DNA of 46,712 bases, from NCBI RefSeq assembly GCF_028288205.1, contig NZ_JAQBOD010000007.1, positions 1 to 46,712 on the forward strand, in the 5' to 3' direction. How positions within the stretch are numbered: the first letter of the stretch is position 1; the number at the start of each line of letters is the position of its first letter. A model generated the notes under the pieces. The model was not told where the DNA came from. It ran no database searches and worked only from the letters and a program-made list of their open reading frames with translations. The position numbers and the translations under genes were made by a program. This stretch comes from Mucilaginibacter sp. (GTDB lineage Bacteria; Bacteroidota; Bacteroidia; Sphingobacteriales; Sphingobacteriaceae). Positions 32,543 to 39,832 of this stretch are shown piece by piece.

Positions 32543-32561
32543 TACTTTGTATTTCAAAGTA
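32543..32561. promoter_or_regulatory. Palindromic operator in front of creD
   Basis: TACTTTG-TATTT-CAAAGTA is a perfect 7 bp inverted repeat with a 5 bp centre. The same palindrome with a TAATT centre precedes the membrane protein gene at 33503-33521. Both read TACTTTG on the minus strand, close to a -7 box, so binding would block the promoter. Confidence 0.75.
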
Positions 32562-32581
32562 ATAGAGTAAAAAAATATAGT

Positions 32582-32884
32582 TTAGTTTTTATTGCTTTTT
32601 ATTATTTGCTCCAGTGCATCTAAATGAGCAGCGAAAGCTTTCTTTCCTTTTTCGGTTGCTTCATAATTGGTATTGGGTTTACGGCCCAAAAATGATTTAT
32701 TTACCAATATGTATTCTTCTTTTTCCAATCCCTTTAAATGCGATGCCAGGTTACCATCGGTAATATCCAAAAGCTCTTTAAGCGAATTAAAATCATACCG
32801 CTGGTTAGCCACCAGCACACTCATAATTTGCAGGCGCAGGCGGTTCTCAAAAGCTTTATCTAATTTTTCAAAATTTATCTTCAC
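32582..32884 (-). CDS. Winged-helix transcriptional regulator of the CreD module
   Basis: 100 residues of the MarR/ArsR-like HTH_34 type: LRLQIMSVLVANQRYDFNSLKELLDITDGNLASHLKGLEKEEYILVNKSFLGRKPNTNYEATEKGKKAF. It has no metal-binding cysteines. It overlaps the preceding membrane gene by 4 bp (ATGA), so the two are translationally coupled. The two palindromes at 33503 and 32543 flank this gene and are its likely autoregulatory targets (inference from symmetry and position). Confidence 0.9.
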   Translation of the reverse strand: MKINFEKLDKAFENRLRLQIMSVLVANQRYDFNSLKELLDITDGNLASHLKGLEKEEYILVNKSFLGRKPNTNYEATEKGKKAFAAHLDALEQIIKSNKN

Positions 32885-33495
32885 CGGTCGTATTTTAAGT
32901 ACATCACGCTACCATACACAATATGCAAAACGCCAAATCCAAGGGCCCAAAATAGTAAACCATAACCGGGTAAGCAAGCAGCAATTAAGCCTAATATAAT
33001 TTGGCATATTCCTAAAAACTTTACATCACTAAAAGTAAAATTACCCGCTGCTAATAACGCAAGACCGTAAAATATAAGCGATGCGGGAGCCACAATGCCA
33101 AAATAACCACGATACAGAAATATAATAATCAATAAGCCGCCTGTTAACAATGGGGCGGCCATATTAAATAATAACTCCCTGCTGGTTTTACCCCAAATGG
33201 ATTGTCCTTTTCTTTTTGCTTTTTGATAAGTTAACAGCACGCAGGTTGCTATCGAGGCTATTAATACCACCGCGGCTATAGCAATTAAATAGGGTAACAC
33301 TTTGAGCAGGTGTAAAAAAGTAACCTGGTCATAATTTAACGGTTCACGTATAAGGCAAAATGCCGCCGCCGCGCCAATTAGTGCATAAATTCCTGCCAGT
33401 ATGCCGGATAAACCGCTAAGCGATATAAATTTTGATGACCGCTCCATCAAACTGCGGATGGACGCAAGGTCATCCTGAATTTCTTTTTCCTTCAT
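32881..33495 (-). CDS. Membrane protein of the CreD module
   Basis: 204 residues with a cytoplasmic N-terminal segment (EIQDDLASIRSLMERSSKFISLSGLSGILAGIYALIGA) followed by about six hydrophobic helices. The opening pattern recurs in Bacteroidota next to HTH_34 regulators and creD. The function is unknown, and a sensor or anti-regulator role for the coupled DNA-binding protein is only a guess. First gene of the module, with the operator 8 bp upstream of its start. Confidence 0.75.
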   Translation of the reverse strand: MKEKEIQDDLASIRSLMERSSKFISLSGLSGILAGIYALIGAAAAFCLIREPLNYDQVTFLHLLKVLPYLIAIAAVVLIASIATCVLLTYQKAKRKGQSIWGKTSRELLFNMAAPLLTGGLLIIIFLYRGYFGIVAPASLIFYGLALLAAGNFTFSDVKFLGICQIILGLIAACLPGYGLLFWALGFGVLHIVYGSVMYLKYDR

Positions 33496-33502
33496 ATAAA
33501 AG

Positions 33503-33521
33503 TACTTTGTAATTCAAAGTA
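33503..33521. promoter_or_regulatory. Palindromic operator in front of the CreD-module operon
   Basis: TACTTTG-TAATT-CAAAGTA, a perfect 7 bp inverted repeat matching the one before creD. It lies within 10 bp of the ATG of the first gene, compatible with tight repression. Confidence 0.75.
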
Positions 33522-33682
33522 ATGGATAAAAATTTAATTATGCAAATTTTATTATGGAAAATTTAAATTAAAGTCGTTAAGCGGCTCTGTCGGGCATTTC
33601 TCTATATATTTTCCCATCCAACTCACAACCGCCTTTAGCATGTTGAGGATGTTTGGACATAAACGTGCCCTGCGTGATGGAG

Positions 33683-33754
33683 TGTCATTATAGGCGAAGC
33701 GTGGCAATCGCGAACTTTGCGGCGTGCGATTGCCACGCTTCGCTCGCAATGACA
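33683..33754. repeat. REP-like extragenic palindrome
   Basis: TGTCATT...GGCGAAGCGTGGCAATCGC on the left is mirrored by GCGATTGCCACGCTTCG...AATGACA on the right, around a 14 nt loop. This is the widespread GTCATTGCGAGCGAAGCGTGGCAATCGC-type repeat. It lies 7 bp from the end of the aminotransferase gene and could act as its terminator or mRNA stabiliser. The adjacent 33560-33680 has no recognisable content. Confidence 0.8.
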
Positions 33755-33760
33755 AGTCGG

Positions 33761-35017
33761 TTATTTAAGCTTAGCCAGTGCTTTCTTTATCCTCGGGATA
33801 GCCTGTTCAATATCATCCAAAGTACTGGCTCCTACAGATGCCCTGAACCAATTTACGCTATCATCTGTACCAAAGGCAGAGAAAGGGACAAAAGCTATTC
33901 CGGCTTCTTTTATCAGGTAAAAATTAATATCCGCAGAATTATTTAGTATGGTTCCTTCCGGGGTAGTTTTGCCGGTATAGTCAATTTTTATGGTAAGGTA
34001 AATGGCTCCCATTGGTGCGATAGAGTCAACCCGGAAACCATCAGTTTTTAATTGCTGGAAACCTTTATGTAAGGCGTTAAGGCTATCTTGTATCCTTGAT
34101 TTTAAACAATCGAGATAGGTATTTACCTTATCATCCTCAACAATATATTCAGCCATAGCTACCTGCTCTGCCTTTGGCGACCATGCGCCCATGTGGCCCA
34201 CAATAGCCTTCATGTTGTTGATAATAGCTGCAGGGCCAAAACCCCAGCCTACACGCACACCCGTTGCTGCAAAGCATTTAGATGCACCATCAACAAATAT
34301 TACGTAGTCTTTCAACTCGGGGCGCAGCGTAACAGGGTCAAAATGCTGGTTATCGCCAAAAGTTAATTGCGAATAAATCTGGTCGTATAAAACGTAAAGT
34401 GGTTTTTCGCCAGCTTGTCGGGTTTTATTTTCGGCAATTACCATATCGCAAATATCTTCCAGGTCCTTTTTATGAAACATGGTGCCGGTAGGGTTCAAAG
34501 GCGAACAAAGGGCCAGTAACGCGGCACCTTTAATATGCGGGCGCAAGTCATCTGCCGTAGGCATAAAATTATTTTCGGCAGTGGTTTGTACTATTATGCC
34601 CTGGGCCTTTAGCAAGTCGCAATAATGGTTATTGTTCCATGACGGTGCCGGGAAGACAACTTTATCGCCCTCATCAACAACCGCTAAATAGGCCGAATAT
34701 ATCAACGGCCTTGACCCGCCAGAAATTAATATCTGGTTAGGCTTATAATCTAACCCCAAACGATTTTTTAAAAAGGCCGAAACACTTTCGCGCAAGCTTA
34801 ACACGCCATCAGCGGGCGGGTAGTTGGTTTGGTTATCCGCATAAGCGTTAACAATACCCTGCTTTAATTCGTCAGGTATGGGATAGATATTCGAGTCGTA
34901 ATCGCCGATGGTTAAGTTGGCAATATTTTGGCCCTGGCGCTTTAATTCATTGATCTCGCCGGCTATCCTGATAATTTCAGAGCCGCTCAGGTTTTCGGCT
35001 AATGCAGATACTTTCAT
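33761..35017 (-). CDS. Class I/II PLP-dependent aminotransferase
   Basis: 418 residues of fold type I. Substrate- and PLP-binding landmarks are NYPPADGVLSLRESV, SGGSRPLIY, CSPLNPTGT (Asn175), YDQIYSQL (Asp212, Tyr215), and the Schiff-base lysine in FVDGASKCFAATGVRVGW (Lys247). It resembles aspartate/prephenate aminotransferases; the amino donor cannot be fixed from sequence alone. It has a single-gene arrangement, with a REP-like palindrome downstream. Confidence 0.9.
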   Translation of the reverse strand: MKVSALAENLSGSEIIRIAGEINELKRQGQNIANLTIGDYDSNIYPIPDELKQGIVNAYADNQTNYPPADGVLSLRESVSAFLKNRLGLDYKPNQILISGGSRPLIYSAYLAVVDEGDKVVFPAPSWNNNHYCDLLKAQGIIVQTTAENNFMPTADDLRPHIKGAALLALCSPLNPTGTMFHKKDLEDICDMVIAENKTRQAGEKPLYVLYDQIYSQLTFGDNQHFDPVTLRPELKDYVIFVDGASKCFAATGVRVGWGFGPAAIINNMKAIVGHMGAWSPKAEQVAMAEYIVEDDKVNTYLDCLKSRIQDSLNALHKGFQQLKTDGFRVDSIAPMGAIYLTIKIDYTGKTTPEGTILNNSADINFYLIKEAGIAFVPFSAFGTDDSVNWFRASVGASTLDDIEQAIPRIKKALAKLK

Positions 35018-35054
35018 TTATTTGAGGTAAAATTGAGGTTAAAGATAAAAGGCG

Positions 35055-35098
35055 AAAGGTAAAAGGTTTTATATAATCCCAAACAACCTTTTACCTTT
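35055..35098 (-). terminator. Hairpin after the desaturase gene
   Basis: AAAGGTAAAAGGTT (35055-35068) and AACCTTTTACCTTT (35085-35098) form a 14 bp stem with a 16 nt loop, 30 bp after the desaturase stop. On the minus strand the descending arm is followed by a pyrimidine-rich stretch but no clean T-run, so terminator activity is likely but not certain. Confidence 0.55.
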
Positions 35099-35127
35099 AA
35101 CCTTTTACCTCGTAACCTATAATAAAC

Positions 35128-35865
35128 TTATCCCACAAGGGGTTTTCTTAACTTAATTATCCTAACCCAGTGCATTAATTTCATCACAGGGTAAACCGGA
35201 TCAAACTCATACCACTTTGCAGCAAAATTGGAGTTATTTGGGCGCTTATGATGGTTATTCTGAAACAACTCGCCAAGCATTAAAAAATCTAACGGAATGG
35301 AGTTTTTTGATTTATCGCCGTTATCAAAATTGGAGTAGCCATATTTATGACCGCACCAGTTTACAATAGCGCCATGTATAGGGCCCATCATAAAGTGAAT
35401 TGGCAATAATAAAAACATCCACCAATGCGTAGCAAAAGCAATGTAGAATACTACATAGCCAATACCAAACAGAATGCGCGATATAAAGGTGGATCCCCAA
35501 TAATCCAGCAAGCGCCACTCGGGGTAGTTGCCTTTAAACTGTGCTTCGGGCTCTTTTAAACGTTTCTCATAAAGCTTATAACTTAACGCGGTGCGCCACA
35601 TCATCTGGAAAACATCCCTGAAAAAATAAGGCGAATGCGGATCCTTTTCGGTATCGCTGTAAGCATGATGCTCGCGGTGCATAATTGCATACGCACGCGG
35701 ATTTAAATATGATGAACCCTGGCAAATAAACGTTAGCATGTGGAACACACGCTCATTAATTTTATGGGTACTAAACATTTTGTGTGAAGCGTACCGGTGA
35801 AGAAAAAATGTTTGAAAAAATAAAGAAAGGAACCAGTGTGCCAGGAAGAATATTAAGATGATCAC
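35128..35865 (-). CDS. Membrane fatty acid desaturase (acyl-CoA delta-9 type)
   Basis: About 245 residues from GTG 35865. The three His boxes that bind the di-iron centre are present: HRYASH, HREHHAYSD and NNHHKRPNN, between paired membrane helices. It introduces a cis double bond into acyl chains in the membrane, helping fluidity. The open frame extends to a TTG at 35904, but that TTG is part of TATCTTTG, a perfect -7 box, so it cannot lie in the transcript and the GTG is preferred. Confidence 0.88.
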   Translation of the reverse strand: MIILIFFLAHWFLSLFFQTFFLHRYASHKMFSTHKINERVFHMLTFICQGSSYLNPRAYAIMHREHHAYSDTEKDPHSPYFFRDVFQMMWRTALSYKLYEKRLKEPEAQFKGNYPEWRLLDYWGSTFISRILFGIGYVVFYIAFATHWWMFLLLPIHFMMGPIHGAIVNWCGHKYGYSNFDNGDKSKNSIPLDFLMLGELFQNNHHKRPNNSNFAAKWYEFDPVYPVMKLMHWVRIIKLRKPLVG

Positions 35866-35901
35866 GAATTGATATTGATTTATATGTATTGTAATTAACG
35901 G

Positions 35902-35909
35902 CAAAGATA
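35902..35909 (-). promoter_or_regulatory. -7 box of the desaturase promoter
   Basis: TATCTTTG on the minus strand matches TAnnTTTG exactly. No clear TTTG is found 19 bp upstream. The box overlaps the apparent TTG start of the longest frame. Confidence 0.6.
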
Positions 35910-35996
35910 CAATTTAAGTTTTTACCGCTGATAAAGTAATTGTTAAATAAAAATCAGGGCTGTTATAAATCAACAGATCAGCTAATAACTGTATCA

Positions 35997-36401
35997 TTAT
36001 GACTTTACTTCTTGCAGACTATGCGGATCAATAAATTTCAAGCCTTTTATATTTCTAAAGTCGGATGCATTGCGTGAAACTAAAACCAATTCATATACAA
36101 TGGCTGTAGCAGCGATTATTGCATCAGGTAATTTGGTTTTGTAATTTTTACGTATGTCAATACTTATATCTACAATATTGCTTGTTAAATCAAATATCGT
36201 AGCATCACTCATGAAATTGGTAAGAAGTTTATAATGTTTATCTGGGGCATTAAAACCAAGAACCTCAATTTTGGTAATTACTGAGATATTAGGGACATTA
36301 TCAATAATACCATTCATAAAATCCATACCCTTAACAGGAAGTTTTTCACCCAGATAATCAATTACCGCATTTGTATCAATTAAATACTGCGGGTGTTCCA
36401 T
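35997..36401 (-). CDS. PIN-domain toxin (VapC-like)
   Basis: 134 residues. The PIN nuclease acidic residues are visible in LIDTNAVIDY (first Asp), SVITKIEVLGF (Glu), KLPDAIIAATAI (Asp) and SRNASDFRNI (last Asp). VapC toxins cut tRNA or rRNA. It overlaps its antitoxin by 22 bp, the usual type II arrangement. All catalytic positions appear present, so the toxin is probably active. Confidence 0.9.
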   Translation of the reverse strand: MEHPQYLIDTNAVIDYLGEKLPVKGMDFMNGIIDNVPNISVITKIEVLGFNAPDKHYKLLTNFMSDATIFDLTSNIVDISIDIRKNYKTKLPDAIIAATAIVYELVLVSRNASDFRNIKGLKFIDPHSLQEVKS

Positions 36402-36595
36402 TCGTTACGGCTTTGAGCTATGTAATTCTGAAGTTCGTCTGCAATATCAGAAGGTAATTTACCGGCATATTTTTCAGAAAGCTTTTGTTTTGGTTGTACG
36501 CTTTTCTTTAAAACTTTGATAATGTGCAAATCTTCCAGGTCTTCTAAAAGCTTGTAGGCTTTGCTGTCATTTATTTGTACGAGTACTGTTTCCAT
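36380..36595 (-). CDS. Antitoxin of the PIN toxin
   Basis: 71 residues: METVLVQINDSKAYKLLEDLEDLHIIKVLKKSV, then a Lys-rich hinge and an acidic helix (PSDIADELQNYIAQSRNEWNTRSI) suited to wrap the toxin. I do not assign a DNA-binding fold with certainty. It is first in the operon. A TATTCA/TGAATA dyad at 36608-36627 just upstream is a possible autoregulatory site. Confidence 0.8.
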   Translation of the reverse strand: METVLVQINDSKAYKLLEDLEDLHIIKVLKKSVQPKQKLSEKYAGKLPSDIADELQNYIAQSRNEWNTRSI

Positions 36596-36607
36596 TTTTT
36601 TATTAAT

Positions 36608-36627
36608 TATTCATACATCTGTGAATA
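36608..36627. promoter_or_regulatory. Candidate toxin-antitoxin operator
   Basis: TATTCA (36608-36613) and TGAATA (36622-36627), a 6 bp inverted repeat with 8 bp between, 12 bp upstream of the antitoxin start. The function is inferred from position. Confidence 0.4.
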
Positions 36628-36711
36628 TTAACAGAACGGTATTATTCAAATATACAATTAAACTATAAATGATTTTATAATGATGTCATTAATTCATCTT
36701 ATTTAATACAC

Positions 36712-37722
36712 TTATAATTCAAACATATCTGCCAATAATTTATAAGATTGCAGCCTGTCATTAAAATCTTCGGCAATAGTTACTGCTATAATTTCATTAA
36801 CGCCATAGCTTTCGGCTAATTGGCTCAGGCGTGCTTTTACCATATCCGGCGTGCCGGCAACTACGCGCTGGCGGTTGTAACGTATGCGGTCCTGCTCGTG
36901 CAGGGTGTATTCGGTATCTTTTACATCTTCATAGCCAAATGGCGACAGGCCCAGGCCCTTTTCAAACTGGATAAAGCGGTAATCCATTATGGCTTTATGC
37001 TGCATTATCTTTTCCTCATCTTCCGAGCAGAAAACAAATATGGCCATGTTAGCTTCGGGCTGTGCCAGGTCCTGCGACGGTTGAAAGCGATCTTTATACA
37101 ACTGTACCGCCTGCGGCCCGCCAACAGGATTTATAAAATGCGCGAAGGAAAAACCCATACCAAAATGCGCGGCAAACAAACCGCTTTGCCCGCTCGAGCT
37201 TAGCAGCCACATAGCAGGAACAGTTTTTACCTGCGGGATGGCGCGAATTTTTTGCTGGATAGTACCCGGATCTGCAGTATCATGAAAATAGTTTCGCAGA
37301 TCGGCCAGTTGTTCCATGAAATCCTGCTCGGCAAAATGGTTTGATGGATTAAGTATAGAAGCCGTAATACGATCGGTACCCGGCGCGCGGCCCATGCCCA
37401 GGTCTACCCGGCCAGGGGCCAATGCTTCCAGCATCCTGAAATTTTCTGCAACCTTTAAGGTACTGTGGTTAGGCATCATTACCCCGCCCGAGCCAACACG
37501 TATATTTTTTGTTTGCGATGCCAGGTAGGCTATCAATACCTCGGGGGTCGACCCGGCCAAACTGCCGGTGTTATGATGTTCTGATACCCAAAAACGGGTA
37601 TAACCCAATTGGTCTGTATATTTTGCTAACGCGATGGTTTCCTGTACGGCCTGCTCGGCAGTAACACCTTTCCTGATAGGGGATTGGTCCAATACGCTTA
37701 GGCGGATTTGATTTGTGTTCAT
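36712..37722 (-). CDS. LLM-class flavin-dependent oxidoreductase
   Basis: 336 residues of the bacterial luciferase-like TIM-barrel family. It begins IRLSVLDQSPIRKG, followed by LGYTRFWVSEHHNTGSLAGSTPEVLIAYLASQTKNIRVGSGGVMMPNHSTLKVAENFRMLEAL and GRVDLGMGRAPGTDR, the YhbW/MsnO8-like subgroup. It uses FMN/FMNH2; the substrate is unknown. ATG 37722 is chosen: the frame is open upstream to 37857, but that part is not conserved and overlaps the MaoC gene. A TACTTTTG -7 box at 37738-37745 lies just upstream. Confidence 0.92.
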   Translation of the reverse strand: MNTNQIRLSVLDQSPIRKGVTAEQAVQETIALAKYTDQLGYTRFWVSEHHNTGSLAGSTPEVLIAYLASQTKNIRVGSGGVMMPNHSTLKVAENFRMLEALAPGRVDLGMGRAPGTDRITASILNPSNHFAEQDFMEQLADLRNYFHDTADPGTIQQKIRAIPQVKTVPAMWLLSSSGQSGLFAAHFGMGFSFAHFINPVGGPQAVQLYKDRFQPSQDLAQPEANMAIFVFCSEDEEKIMQHKAIMDYRFIQFEKGLGLSPFGYEDVKDTEYTLHEQDRIRYNRQRVVAGTPDMVKARLSQLAESYGVNEIIAVTIAEDFNDRLQSYKLLADMFEL

Positions 37723-37737
37723 GAATATATTAAAACA

Positions 37738-37745
37738 CAAAAGTA
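37738..37745 (-). promoter_or_regulatory. -7 box of the LLM oxidoreductase promoter
   Basis: TACTTTTG on the minus strand fits TAnnTTTG and lies 15 bp before the chosen ATG, supporting the short form of the protein. No convincing -33 box was found. Confidence 0.5.
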
Positions 37746-37792
37746 CAGAAGCGGTTGTAGAGGGATTGTAAAGATTTTCGTCTTCGCCCCAA

Positions 37793-38254
37793 TTAGTTAT
37801 TAAAATGATATAAAAATACCACCGCCCCGGTGTAAGCAGGTTTTTTCTCACCCTCAATTTCCATCTTCACGCCTATAGTAGCTTTGGTAATGCCTCTTAA
37901 ATTCACTATCGCATCAAGCTTGCATATTAACCTTACACGGGTATTTACCACTACAGGTTGGGCAAATTTTATATTTTCAATACTGTAATTGATCAGCATT
38001 TTAAGGTTCTGTACCTCTACGATCTGGTGCCAGAAATGCGGCAGCAACGATACTGTTAAATAACCATGCGCTATGGTAGCATTAAACGGACCTTCGGTTT
38101 TGGCCCTCTCAGGGTCGGTATGTATCCATTGATGATCTAATGTAGCGTCGGCAAACTGGTTTATTTGCTTCTGGGTGATAGTGTGCCAGGGCGAGATACC
38201 GATCTCTTTATCTAAGTGAGATTCAAATTCGTCGTAGTTTTTAATGATTATCAT
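37793..38254 (-). CDS. MaoC-family hotdog dehydratase
   Basis: 153 residues with the R-specific enoyl-CoA hydratase signature: ITQKQINQFADATLDHQWIHTDPERA, where Asp and His are the catalytic pair, then GPFNATIAHGYLTVSLLPHF. It hydrates enoyl-CoA in fatty acid or polyester metabolism. The length is normal for a single hotdog domain. It lies 70 bp upstream of the LLM gene, which has its own -7 box. Confidence 0.92.
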   Translation of the reverse strand: MIIIKNYDEFESHLDKEIGISPWHTITQKQINQFADATLDHQWIHTDPERAKTEGPFNATIAHGYLTVSLLPHFWHQIVEVQNLKMLINYSIENIKFAQPVVVNTRVRLICKLDAIVNLRGITKATIGVKMEIEGEKKPAYTGAVVFLYHFNN

Positions 38255-38339
38255 GGATCAGAAATGTGGGTTCAATAAACGGTGCTGTAAAAATAGCAAA
38301 CCTTAGCACATTTAAAAATCCATGATAACTTTTAAATTA

Positions 38340-39083
38340 TTACACCAATACAGATCCGCCATCAACCACTACTATTTGCCCGGTGCTATATTGCTGCCCG
38401 ATAAGATATAAATAGGTTTGTGCAATATCCTCCGCTTCGCCTATGCGTTTTACAGGCAGGTTATTGCCTGCACTTGTGTATAAATTCTCGCGTTCTTCCT
38501 CGCTCATGGCCGACCATAAATTGGTTCGCACAACACCCGGCGACACTAGGTTTACTCTCACAGGGGCCAGCTCAATTGCCATAGCACGTGTAAAGCCTTC
38601 CATCGCAGCACAAATACTTGCACCTAACGACCAGCCGCTGCCCGGCCTAAGGGCGGCAATGCCACCGGTTAAAGTAATGGAGCCGCCTGTATTAATATAA
38701 GGCGACGCATATTTAACCGCCATAAAAGCACCCCAATAGCGCAGGTTAAAAAACCGTTGTGCATCTGCCACGGGAACATCCGCAATGGTTACCAGCTGTA
38801 ATGACTCGCCGGCTGTATATACCAAATGGTCAAACTTGCCCAGTTGGATAAAAAAATCTTTTATTTGTTGTTCGTCGGTCAGGTCAACCGCAAAGCCTTT
38901 GTTACCCGCGGGTAATTCTACCAAAGCATTATCAATACGTTGCTGATTGCTTGATACGATGACGACCGTTGCACCCTCTTGGGCCGCTGCTTTAGCTGTT
39001 GCCAAACCTATGCCCGAGCTGCCGCCCAGTATTACTACTTTTTTTCCTGTTAAAGATCCGTTTGTTTTTGTTAGCTGTTCCAT
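38340..39083 (-). CDS. SDR-fold protein lacking the YxxxK catalytic site
   Basis: 247 residues from ATG 39083; the longer frame upstream overlaps the Crp gene and is not SDR-like. The nucleotide-binding GGSSGIG (20-26), the TAG at about 90-92 (in place of NAG), and the late NLVSPGVVRTN show the SDR fold. Aligning AAMEGFTRAMAIELAPVRVN with classical SDRs puts Gly154 and Cys158 where Tyr and Lys should be, and the catalytic Ser is Thr. It may be a non-classical reductase or a non-enzymatic NAD(P)-binding protein. The neighbouring Crp-family gene ends 73 bp upstream. Confidence 0.85.
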   Translation of the reverse strand: MEQLTKTNGSLTGKKVVILGGSSGIGLATAKAAAQEGATVVIVSSNQQRIDNALVELPAGNKGFAVDLTDEQQIKDFFIQLGKFDHLVYTAGESLQLVTIADVPVADAQRFFNLRYWGAFMAVKYASPYINTGGSITLTGGIAALRPGSGWSLGASICAAMEGFTRAMAIELAPVRVNLVSPGVVRTNLWSAMSEEERENLYTSAGNNLPVKRIGEAEDIAQTYLYLIGQQYSTGQIVVVDGGSVLV

Positions 39084-39156
39084 TATTAATTGTTTAATGG
39101 CACAAATTTCTGCAACGCAAAAGCGGCAGCACTTAACAAATGGTAAAAAGCGACCG

Positions 39157-39729
39157 CTAACGAAAGTTTTTTCGGATACGGCTAAGCGACTGTGGTGTGA
39201 TGCCCAAATACGAAGCAATATCACTTAAAGGCACACGCAATGCAATTTCGGGCTGGCGCATCATGAAATTTTTATATCGGGTAGTCGAGTCCTGACCGAG
39301 GTAGCTGTTTTTCAGATCTATTTTATCCAGTAATGCTTGCTGGGTTATTTGGTCTATTAATCCCTTTAAATAAGGTAGCCGCTCATAAAGTTTAGTCAAT
39401 GCCGGGCGGCTAAAAACCATTACATCCACATCACAAGCGGCGCTAATACCTTCGTGGGCTACAACATTATTGTTAAAACTGTTTAATATGGTGCAAAATT
39501 GGTTCTCCTTTAAAAAGAAATAAGTGATCTCGTTGCCACGTTCATTCAACATCATAATACGCAAAACACCTTTAACAATAAAGTACATTTCGCGACAAAC
39601 AGTATCTGCCCTAAAAAGATAATCGCCTTCTTTATAGTTTCGGTTTTCCGTTGCTGCCAATATCAAAGCTTCATCTTCCCCGGGGATATCGCGGAATAGT
39701 TTGAGGAAGGAGATAAGTGCGTTGGACAT
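39157..39729 (-). CDS. Crp/Fnr-family transcriptional regulator
   Basis: 190 residues. A cyclic-nucleotide-binding-type beta roll (about 28-115, YKEGDYLFRADTVCREMYFIVKGVLRIMML) is followed by a helical dimer segment and a C-terminal helix-turn-helix (VPLSDIASYLGITPQSLSRIRKNFR). Fnr-type cysteines are not clustered, so an iron-sulfur cofactor is unlikely. It is upstream of and codirectional with the SDR gene, which it may control (inference). Confidence 0.9.
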   Translation of the reverse strand: MSNALISFLKLFRDIPGEDEALILAATENRNYKEGDYLFRADTVCREMYFIVKGVLRIMMLNERGNEITYFFLKENQFCTILNSFNNNVVAHEGISAACDVDVMVFSRPALTKLYERLPYLKGLIDQITQQALLDKIDLKNSYLGQDSTTRYKNFMMRQPEIALRVPLSDIASYLGITPQSLSRIRKNFR

Positions 39730-39743
39730 GTTGCAAATTACAA

Positions 39744-39824
39744 AGACTTACGAAGTTTAATTCGATATTGTTTGTTTTTTTAAGACTCATTGAGGGCTTC
39801 GCCGTTTAAAGACTTCGTAAATCT
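39744..39824. repeat. Split AGAYTTACGAAGT inverted repeat
   Basis: Left arm AGACTTACGAAGTTTAA (39744-39760) and right arm TTAAAGACTTCGTAAATCT (39806-39824) pair with one mismatch and a two-base bulge, separated by 45 bp that includes a T-run. It lies between the end of tex and the start of the Crp gene and shares its arms with the 33 bp palindrome at 16890. It may act as the tex terminator. Confidence 0.6.
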
Positions 39825-39832
39825 GGAGCATC

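Noticed and set aside
33552..33755. Small minus-strand frame before the aminotransferase end
   Set aside because: Its N-terminal third is translated REP palindrome and the rest matches no known protein, so it is not supported as a gene.
37723..37857. Longer N-terminus for the LLM oxidoreductase
   Set aside because: The extra 45 codons are not conserved, overlap the MaoC gene and include the TACTTTTG -7 box.
39084..39224. Longer N-terminus for the SDR protein
   Set aside because: The extra 47 codons overlap the Crp/Fnr gene and lack SDR similarity, while ATG 39083 starts a normal SDR.
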